Assembly: GCF_932276165.1 (NCBI RefSeq)
Contig: NC_063997.1
Coordinates: 3,110,001-3,174,000, forward strand
DNA: 64,000 nucleotides
Source: Plutella xylostella
Lineage: Eukaryota > Arthropoda > Insecta > Lepidoptera > Plutellidae
Reading direction: 5' to 3'
Shown here: one piece after another, positions 57,101 to 64,000 of the stretch
Layout of the letters: each line of letters begins with the position of its first letter
How positions within the stretch are numbered: the first letter of the stretch is position 1
Translations under genes and position numbers: made by a program
The notes under the pieces: model-generated
What the model was told of the DNA's origin: nothing
Databases searched by the model: none
The model's input: only the letters and a program-made list of their open reading frames with translations

Positions 57101-60100
57101 GCTTTTTGGCAATAAGCCCGCCTTTGTATACGTTTGGTGTTTTGATTTGTAACTGTGCTCTTTTATGTTTGCTTATGTATATGTACAATAAAGTATATAT
57201 AAATATAAATAAATTGTATGTAACATACCACATATACAGCAGAAAGTTTGACAGCGCAAACAGCGCGAAGGCCGGGTTCAGGAAGTGGGAGAAGTCCAGC
57301 ACGTCCACCACCAGGTCCCAGAAGTCCCACAGACCCGCGTACCACTGCAGCTGGAAGGGTTAAGGGAGGAATTAGTGTTTGTTGTTGGGGAAGAGGTTAA
57401 CCCTTAATAGGGCATGCTAAATTTTTTTGGGTAACACGTAATACAGCATAGCAACTCGAATGTTTTCGGGCAAAAGTATTTGGTATTTTAATGTCGACTT
57501 TGAAATAGATGTGATTTGTAAAAAGGTAAAAAATTGTACTATAGTGTAGTCTACGATATTAAATACAAATACACTTCTGTACCTTGTCAAATATTCTTCA
57601 ACATAATTATATAATAAATTCAACACACACACACACACACACGCACTCACGCCTTGTACTAATGTACTCCCTTGCGGGGTAGGCAGAGGTGCATTGCTGC
57701 ACCCACTTTTCGCCAGAGTGTTATGTTAGTCCCAATGTAATAGGGGGCGGGCCTATTGCCATTTTACGGGCACATCCAAGACCCGAGAACAAATATCTGT
57801 GTTTAAACAAATATCTGCCCCAGCAGGGAATCGAACCCGGGACCATCGGCTCAGTAGTCAGGGTCACTAACCACTACGCCATTCGGTCGTCAATTCGTAA
57901 ATTCAAGTCTTGATAAAAAAACGAGGTACGAAAGTATACACTTTTGTACATAAATGTACTTATGTCCTACGCGAACTAAAACTTTAATATTCAATTCAAA
58001 TGTAAAATAAATAAAGCTAACTTTCATAAATGTAAACTGGCCATTTTAACTATTCATGTCACTACCGGCCGGTGGAGGCCCAAGTTACGAAAGGGACTAA
58101 ATAAACATAAGAACCTTTTTGTGGATTACACACAATAATGGTAGAAGCGATACGCATAATATATACAAAGGTGTGTTCTTTGTTCTATGATCCCTTGATA
58201 CATTTGACTGATATTGTTATTAATATTTTTAAGGTAACTATGTAAGTAATAAGTATACTATAACCATAATATTACTATGCCCTACCAAATAATAAAACAC
58301 GAACGAGAAGAAAATAGGTGCTAAGCGGCTCAAGTTTAAGACCCAACTTACGTAGTAAGTGGTTTCAGAAGCAACCTGCTAACCCACTTAAATTCAGGGA
58401 GTAGGGCAAAGATATCACACTTCAGTAGCTTCGCTTCCGGCCAGGTATAGACATAGCCTCCCTTTGTAGCTAGCGTTACTGGGTCACGGCAGAACATGCA
58501 AATTTATTCATTCAGAAGACTCATCTACATTGATGTTATGAAGTGTGAGTCACAAAGATAGAGTGCACATGTAACTACGCGCGTCACATCACAGATTATT
58601 AATTGATGTGATGTTACGTAAATATTTTATATTTATTTTTATGGATACATTATAAATATAACTGGCACACGTAAGTTACACATGTTTACTATGCAGTACA
58701 TATGACTATATCCTTCGTAATTAGTATAAGTGTAAAATGTGTTGATCTAAATATAACAATACAGGATTTTGCAATAATGTACCTAAGTGTAAAATGTGTC
58801 GATTAAAATCTAAAGAAATAGGACATCTTACCTTCTCTTTAGCAATGGTGGTCATGGAATTCCTGAAGATATTCGGGCAGGACGACGCTCGCAGCCTATA
58901 CCGGTTGATATTGAGCATGGCCCCTCTATACGTGAGCGAGTGTCGGTGCATGCGCAGATCCTTGAAGAAGGCTGTGGGCTTCTTGGCGACGGTCGTGTGT
59001 GAGTTTTCCACTGCGTTTTCCGCGGCGGTGGTGGCCTGCTTCTTGAGCCAGAGTGTGAAGGCGGTTTTTTCTGCGTGCGGTGCGGGCGCGGGCGGGGGCG
59101 AGGCGGCGGCGGGCGACGCGCGCGGGGGGGACATCTCGTGCAGGCGCCCGCTGTCGCTGAAGCTGCGCGACGGCAGCATCACCCCCGGGTAGTTCTGCGC
59201 GAGCATCGCGTACGCGCGGCCCTTGTTGGACATGAGCTCGAACACCTCGAGCGAGATGCCGTCGCCGGCCGTCATGTAGGTGGGCAGGTCCACCAGCGAG
59301 CTGAACTGCGGCACGGGGGGCGGGGGCGGCGGCGCCTCCGCCTCCTGCTTGGTGGAGCCCACGGCTGACACACTGTCGGAGAAGCTGTCGGCGGACGAGC
59401 CGGCGTAGCGCTTGAGGCGCTTGCGCTCGCGGCGGCGCTTGCGCTCCTTGGCCTTCTCCTCGTTCATGGTGGTGGTCCAGGGCAGGTCGCGGAACAGCAG
59501 GCCGCACACCGCCATGTTGAGGAAGAAGCCGGCCAGGATGAGCACGGTGCCGCGCCAGCCGTACTCGTCCAGCAGCGCGTTGCTCAGCGGCGCGAACACG
59601 AACGTGCCGATGCCGCTGCCGCACACCGAGATGCCGGTGGCCAGCGAGCGCTTCTTCTCGAAGTAGTAGGCCACGATCACCACGGCCGCCACGTAGCACA
59701 GGCTCAGCCCGAAGCCGGCCATGATGCCGAAGGTCAGGAACAGCGTCTCGATGTTGTCCACGAAGGCGGAGACCACGAAGCCGATGGACGCGAGGATGGC
59801 GCCGAAGATGGTCATGCGCCGGCAGCCGTAGCGGTCCGTGAGGAACGACGCGATGGGGCCGGACAGCAGCGGCATGGCCATGAAGATGCCGGCGATCCAC
59901 GCCGTCTTGCCCTTGCCCTCGCCGAAGTACTCGAGGAAGTGCGGGTAGAACACGCCGAAGCTGAAGGTGATGCCGTCGGCGATGAGGTTGACCATGAAGG
60001 AGGCGAACACGACGACCCAGCCCCAGCCGCCGTCGGGCGGGCGCGCCTCGGCGAGGCAGACATCCTCGTCGTCGGAGGAGCTGGAGGAGGAGGAGGAGCA

Positions 60101-60304
60101 GTCGGGCGCGGGCGGCGGCGACGCGGCGTCGAACTGCACGTGCAGCGCGCCGGGCCGCTTGTCGCGCAGCAGCGGCTGGCTCTCGGGCGCGGGGACGCTC
60201 AGTCCGCCCGCGCGGGCCGCGGTCTCGTCGGTTTGGCCGGGTCCTCCTTGGAGCGGCCCACACAGCGCGAGCTGCGCGGGCGGCGGCTGGAGCGCGCGCT
60301 CCAT
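53958..60304 (-). CDS. Monocarboxylate transporter-like (SLC16/MFS) gene, five coding exons
   Basis: Predicted 732-residue plasma-membrane transporter of the monocarboxylate transporter family, which moves small carboxylates with protons; the substrate is not predictable. Coding exons on the minus strand: 60304-58832, 57350-57229, 56482-56371, 54962-54680, 54166-53958. All introns have GT and AG ends and phases agree (0, 2, 0, 1). The N-terminus carries an acidic serine run (residues 70-81), the family signature DGGWGW (91-96) and six membrane segments to about 275, with FLTDRYGCRR at 154-163 between segments 4 and 5. A long cytoplasmic loop (about 277-510), basic then proline-rich, separates the halves. 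The second half follows in exons 2-5 and ends in a polar tail. Vertebrate relatives have shorter loops. Introns are 1481, 746, 1408 and 513 bp. Confidence 0.92.
54680..54962 (-). CDS. SLC16-like gene, coding exon 4
   Basis: Encodes ILLGWVGDWECANPSMIYAF through LLLLIQGLANLVGPPLGG, covering about membrane segments 8-11. Acceptor CATTCCAG|ATCCTC, donor GGGAG|GTGAGTTT. The last codon is split 1+2. Confidence 0.9.
54995..55251. repeat. Tandem duplication of ~127 bp in intron 3 of the SLC16-like gene
   Basis: Copy 1 starts at 54995 and copy 2 at 55122, each beginning ATTCAGACAC. Both contain CAGTCGTAATT, GATTAAATACC, TGAAACGTATTACCTAAGTA and CATTTTTAAAAACAT. They differ by several substitutions and a small insertion in copy 2 (an extra ATTCA near 55160). 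Confidence 0.88.
56248..56355 (+). mobile_element. LINE 3' UTR tail in intron 3, antisense to the gene
   Basis: GTTGTCTGGAAGAGATAGCT, TTTAGAGATAAGACCGTCAT and TTTGGTGTGCAATTATTG follow the tail order of the LINE at 38360-39590. It ends about 15 bp from the splice donor of exon 3. Confidence 0.75.
56371..56482 (-). CDS. SLC16-like gene, coding exon 3
   Basis: Completes the split tryptophan codon and continues YDVPYVYMADHALGMGFNEK, QSSMLISIIGIVNMFGE. Acceptor TTCTTCACAG|GTACGAC, donor GGCGAG|GTGAGTGC. Length 112 bp. Confidence 0.9.
56950..57013. repeat. Hairpin in intron 2
   Basis: ATACGCATAAACTTTATCTC-TA at 56950-56971 is inverted at 56992-57013 with one mismatch. The centre has a further small pairing (ATACATACGGTGTAT). 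It lies inside intron 2 of the transporter gene. Function unknown; it may be a MITE remnant. Confidence 0.7.
57082..57214 (+). mobile_element. LINE 3' UTR tail in intron 2, antisense to the gene
   Basis: GGTTGGCTGGAAGAAATTGC, TTTTTGGCAATAAGCCCGCC, TATGTACAATAAAGTATATA and an AAATAAATA-type end match the inverse of 25300-25460. It stops about 14 bp from the donor of exon 2. Confidence 0.8.
57229..57350 (-). CDS. SLC16-like gene, coding exon 2
   Basis: Encodes LQWYAGLWDFWDLVV, then LDFSHFLNPAFALFALSNFL and LYMW, the end of the loop and the start of membrane segment 7. Acceptor CCCTTCCAG|CTGCAG at 57351; an alternative acceptor six bases further in (CTGCAG|TGG) would keep the frame. Donor ATATGTG|GTATGTTA at 57228. 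The last codon is split 2+1. Confidence 0.88.
57649..57892 (-). mobile_element. tRNA-derived SINE in intron 1
   Basis: On the minus strand the head contains an A-box-like TGGCGTAGTGGTTAGTGACC and a B-box GGTTCGATTCCCTG with correct spacing. The body includes AGATATTTGTTTAAACACAG, CCGCCCCCTATTACATTGGG and ends near CCCCGCAAGGGAGTACATTA. It is in the same orientation as the host gene. An (AC)n tract at 57624-57641 adjoins it. A second, decayed head lies at 63545. Confidence 0.85.
57893..58831. other. Remainder of intron 1 of the SLC16-like gene
   Basis: AT-rich intron sequence with no recognised repeat apart from scattered simple sequence. Confidence 0.6.
58832..60304 (-). CDS. SLC16-like gene, coding exon 1
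   Basis: Encodes residues 1-491: N-terminal tail, membrane segments 1-6 and most of the central loop. The donor is AAGAGAAG|GTAAGATG at 58831, at a codon boundary. The open frame continues 36 codons into the intron, which is not expected to be used. The exon is extremely GC-rich in third positions, so long shadow frames appear on both strands. The ATG at 60304 follows GCTGCAGCC, a fair start context. Confidence 0.92.
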
Positions 60305-60393
60305 GGCTGCAGCGGGCGGGCGCGCGGGCGCGGCGCGGGGCTAGCGGCGCGCGCGGCCATGCGGGGCGAACGGGACCGCCGTCGCGACCTCAT
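60199..60393 (-). other. Overlapping upstream open reading frame in the transporter 5' leader
   Basis: If transcription or splicing provides the leader upstream of 60304, an ATG at 60393 opens a 64-codon frame that overlaps the main start by about 100 bp in a different frame. It begins MRSRRRSRSPRM. A likely splice acceptor, GTTTTGTTGCAG, ends one base before this ATG, at 60395. The product is a GC-driven arginine-rich peptide and is probably not a functional protein, but the frame could lower translation of the transporter. Confidence 0.45.
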
Positions 60394-60394
60394 G

Positions 60395-60405
60395 CTGCAA
60401 CAAAA
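60395..60405 (-). other. Candidate splice acceptor before the first coding exon
   Basis: Minus-strand sequence TGTTTTGTTGCAG|CATGAGG. It would place the first coding exon at 60394-58832 with 90 bp of untranslated leader and a noncoding exon further upstream. No transcript evidence is available. Confidence 0.5.
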
Positions 60406-61778
60406 CATCATCCAGTTACCGACACATCATTCTAAATGCACGCACCATTAGTTGGTATGTATAATGTTATCAATAGTGTTGTGGAAACCGCGACGCATCT
60501 TGTTACGAGCGCACAGGATGCGACAAAGTGCTAAATCGAGGAGGCTGATTGGGTTACAATACGTTGCGACAGTCCGCAGATAGGCTGTATTTATAGACGT
60601 AAGTGGATGTTGGTCAATCAAGAATGAGTACATCGAGAATACACAAAAGCAAAAGATAAACTATGAGTTTGTTCTTTGTTTGCTCTTACAAAATGTAAGT
60701 TTGTTATTGTAACAAAACCAACAAGTCTCTAAATAAAATGGCAACGTTTGCCAAGTCTAACTTTTATTTCCATTAGCTGTTTGCCAGCTACAACTAAAGC
60801 AGAGTAGAACAAAAATAGGGCATCTCCGTTGAAAACATATGCATCCTGCAATGCAGGCTCCCCGCTGACCCGGCGCGGGGGCGGGGAGGGGGGCCGGCTG
60901 CAGGAACAAAGGTGAAACTCTTTATGTACAGTCAACAAAAAGATATGTATCCATCCCCAGCATAAATAGTCTGAACTTGAATCATATGTAAAATATCTGT
61001 ATCAGTTTTCAAGAGAAGTATACGTAGGTTCACAAGAGTCGAGTCACTTATCACTGCTTGATTTGGAGGGTATACATACCTACACATCTATTTTGCTGAC
61101 CGTACCTATCTTTGTATAAATGCTGTATTATGAAGTAGGTAATAAACGAAGCCAAAATGTAAAATAGGTCTTTTAGAAAAGGTCAACGCGGGAATGGAGG
61201 TTATTAAAATATTTCCTTCCCTGAACACCGCCCCTACCTGTTATGATTTATTATTATGATTCCTATAAAATAAATGGCAGTTTTAGTATTACGGAAGTAA
61301 TCAATGATGTATTCATGGTATAAACTGATATTTCACACCAGAGGACGTCAAGGTAGGTAACGTAACTCATTCGATTTACTCAAGTGAGAAACTGGGCCAT
61401 ATGCAGCTAAGCTATCCTATCTATAGCTTTTATCTGTTTCAATCTAATGAGTTTTTCCATAACGCTTTTGAGCTTTTGAGTTCACTCTACACATTTTGCT
61501 ATTTCCATCATCATAAAATGACCATTGCCTATCTGTCGTTTCGTTACGAACATAGTGTTCTAATTAGACCATCCGTCTTTTGTTTGATAAAATCAACAAA
61601 CACGCTCACAACGGAACAGATATCTTCCGTACGAAGCACCACTAAATTCAATCTTGATGGTCATCAGTGTTCAACCTCAAACTACTTCTTCTTCTTAGCA
61701 TATATTTATATTGGTGACACTAGAGCTGTCTACTAGAGCTTGTCACCGTGGTGAAAGGATTGGCCAGTCAGATTACCC
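60406..61778. other. Noncoding stretch upstream of the transporter
   Basis: No gene recognised. A short GC-rich island (CCGGCGCGGGGGCGGGGAGG) lies near 60870-60890 in otherwise AT-rich DNA. It could mark a promoter on the minus strand, but no other promoter sign is visible. Confidence 0.45.
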
Positions 61779-61912
61779 AGAAGGGCTAGTACGGGGCGCA
61801 TTTAAAACGTGACAAGAGTTTTGCATCGCGCTCACTCACATCGTGCAATCTCAAGAGCGAGCGCGACGGAGAACTCTTGTCACGTCTTAATAGCACCCTG
61901 TGCTACAGGGCC
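61779..61912 (+). mobile_element. 134-bp palindromic element, copy 3
   Basis: Starts AGAAGGGCTAGTACGGGGCG and ends CCCTGTGCTACAGGGCC. Arms ACGTGACAAGAGTTTTGCAT and their inverse CGGAGAACTCTTGTCACGT pair around CACTCACATCG. Same orientation as the copy at 39044. Confidence 0.92.
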
Positions 61913-64000
61913 AGGACCTGGCATAAAAATCGGTACTTAAAAATATATCGTCGTCTCTTTTTAACTTATTGGTGTTATCCTACGTAAAAAAGGACAACAG
62001 TAGTTTTGTCTTTGCCTAAAATTACAACATTGCGACCGGTCGCCATGTTGATTGACATCCAAACACAAGGTACTTCAGCTGTCAAACCATTTGTTTGTTT
62101 ACATTTTTCAAGAAAAAAGCCGCCATTTGAATTGAAACCAAAGTTTAGGTAGGCGCATTTTTTTCGTGGATATGCCATGTCCTCTCTTTATTCCTTTGTC
62201 AATGGATTACCCTCATTCGCTGATTGCTCAGGGTGTGGACGTTTATAAGTAACGTCATACATCGAGAAGGCTTATTTTGTGTACCCCAATCCGAAGCTTA
62301 GGTATAACATGTGCTTGGTGTCCAATCATTAAGGAATTTAAACTGGCCAATTCATTTATTGAATTCAACGCCGTCGATGCTATGTCGGTCAACTCGGTGT
62401 ACAATAAGCACCGAATTCGATTGGATTGTGCAACGGGCATGAATCGTCCTATTAATTAATGTTGATTCGGAGACGGCCCATGAGTGGTCTGTAGTGATTG
62501 ATAGTGCTGTTGGAATGGGAGTGATATCTGGACCAGAATAGCAACCAGACCTTTCTCATTAATCGACTTTTCGATAAGATCGCAGCTTTTATGTGGACAC
62601 CTCCTGTCTTTTAATTTTTATTTGATGAAATACTTTTTAGTAAAATTATTATCTACTAAATACTCTTTATCAATAAATTAATTACGATTAAGTATGTTAT
62701 AATTTATAATATAAGTCGCAATAAGGAAATCGAATCATCATCTGATACGATACGATAGATAGAGTGTGCATGATATTTTAACAGTGATAGACCGGTTTGA
62801 TATTTGCACAAGGTCGAATGTTTTCGTTTTCATTTTAGCAAAAGGACATTTTTTTTCTATGAATTACCTACAGTAATTGTATTTTTGAGGGAAAAAAAAG
62901 TATTTAGGATACTTAAGAATGAATACTATTGCACAAATCACATAACGATACTTACACTTATTTCATAACATGATACATTACTTAACCCTTTGACCGTGCT
63001 CAGGGACTAACAGACCTAAAAATAGCCACCGGCCAATCACATCGCGTGATGTACGCGACCGTCACGCGAGTCGTGGCAAAAACCAGCTAATGACGGAAAA
63101 AGTTGTATGTAGGTAGAGGATTCTGAGGGGTTAATTATTATTTATTGTTATGTGAACCGAAGGTTTCCTAAGTTGAAAACACGAGCACGATGGTGTTGGA
63201 GCACCAATTGAACATGAGAAGTGTTATAATTATAAACGCACACATCAGTGCTTCTGTCAGTAGCAAGTATCGTAATTCAGTCGACCAAAAGTTACATAGA
63301 CATAATTTTTTTTCACTTTGATCTGCATTGCATAAGCAGATATTTCATGTATTTTTTTAACTATATTGGCTAGAACCTAGGTCTACAATACTACGATAGA
63401 CCTTGTATTCCGTACTGTCGATGCCACAAGGAAACCGGTTGCTAATGCCAGTTGACCCTAATAATGGCAACAGCCTAGACCCGTACATCTCGTGAACCGT
63501 CGTCGGCTCGTGTCATTTTATTTCCTTGATTAGTTTGAACATCAATTCAGGTGCAGTGGTTAGAGATAGACTGAAGAACCGATGGTCCAGTGTTCGATTC
63601 TGGTCGGGAAGATATGTGTTTAAACACAGATGTGCCCTAAAGCTTAGGTACATAACACCAAATGATGCACCTCTGAATAGTTACTTCACAAGTGAGTACG
63701 TATATTAGTAGAAACCTAAAGAGTTTATGGTGGTAATTAGTTATTTGGCTATTACATGGTAAACTGTTAGGCTTTGAACAAAAAAAATAAAAAAAAATTA
63801 AAAAATTAAAAATTTATTTATTGACACCATACTTAAACTAAAAAATCTAAGCTGAGAAACTTAAAACATTAAACATCTAAAATTCTAAAACATAAAACTT
63901 AAAAAATTAATACTTTTAAGAACTTAAAAAAATTTGTACTTATACTTAGCTTAAAAATGAAATGGTATTCAAAAGAAAATAAAAAACTTAAGAATTACAA
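61913..64000. other. Noncoding right flank
   Basis: No gene recognised. A decayed SINE head is present at 63545-63640. The final 220 bp are very A/T-rich with many TTAAAA-type runs. Confidence 0.5.
63545..63640 (+). mobile_element. Decayed tRNA-derived SINE head
   Basis: GGTGCAGTGGTTAGAGATAG resembles the A-box part and CCAGTGTTCGATTCTGGTCG the B-box part. AGATATGTGTTTAAACACAG follows as in the SINE at 57649-57892. Only the first ~100 bp is recognisable. Confidence 0.65.

Noticed and set aside
57815..57892. Possible tRNA gene on the minus strand
   Set aside because: Good A and B boxes, but it is the head of a repeat with a shared body, as at 63545.
58926..60263. A 445-codon open frame on the minus strand
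   Set aside because: It overlaps the transporter exon in another frame and is dominated by arginine, alanine and proline. It is a by-product of GC-rich coding sequence.
59939..60451. Plus-strand open frames of 125-170 codons opposite the transporter exon
   Set aside because: Glycine/arginine/glutamate-rich shadows of the antisense GC-rich exon with no recognisable domain.
39044..61912. Segmental duplication with an 11.4-kb period
   Set aside because: Only the 134-bp palindromes match. The sequences between and around them differ completely.
1..64000. CRISPR array, prophage, toxin-antitoxin or other prokaryotic system
   Set aside because: No regularly spaced direct repeats with unique spacers, no operons and no bacterial gene families. 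The introns and repeats are eukaryotic.

Overview
The window looks like nuclear DNA of a lepidopteran (moth or butterfly). It is AT-rich and eukaryotic, with GT-AG introns and very little coding sequence. It is crowded with transposable-element debris of kinds I know from Lepidoptera: RTE-like and jockey/CR1-like LINE tails, tRNA-derived SINEs and many foldback MITEs. I cannot name the species. No operon, CRISPR array, prophage or other prokaryotic system is present.

Only two host genes can be supported. (1) A 256-residue short-chain dehydrogenase/reductase on the + strand (46493-47263), uninterrupted in its coding part and preceded by a likely 5'-UTR splice acceptor. (2) A monocarboxylate transporter-like SLC16 gene on the - strand, which I assembled from five coding exons (60304-58832, 57350-57229, 56482-56371, 54962-54680, 54166-53958). 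The splice phases agree throughout and give a predicted protein of 732 residues. Its first exon is very GC-rich. The introns carry a SINE, a tandem duplication and two LINE 3' tails that stop about 13-15 bp from two consecutive splice donors.

The rest is mobile DNA. From left to right: 1-4975 noncoding with RTE-like LINE debris; 4976-11579 an almost new BEL/Pao LTR retrotransposon on the - strand (281-bp LTRs with one mismatch, 5-bp target duplication GTTAT, gag, pol and integrase reading frames separated by two frame breaks); 12.3-15.5 kb a heptamer repeat, a mariner-like MITE and a deleted hAT element with an 8-bp target duplication; 18.1-19.0 kb a dead PIF/Harbinger element (SANT-like and transposase remnants); 20-30 kb a field of MITEs, some nested; 30492-33422 a LINE with intact endonuclease and reverse-transcriptase motifs; 33.5-37 kb two 21-bp tandem arrays sharing one motif, around a SINE, an RTE-like fragment split by a DNA transposon, and a long foldback element; 38.3-43.5 kb three more LINE remnants and a SINE; 44.8-45.1 kb another interrupted LINE tail; 48-50.6 kb foldback elements with 53-bp and 62-bp perfect inverted repeats; 52.8-53.2 kb another MITE.

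The host genes show no sign of working together. The most informative signals are nested insertions with target duplications, which give relative ages; a 134-bp palindromic family present three times; and the 21-bp array. All families were assigned by eye from motifs. Database searches would be needed to name the repeats.
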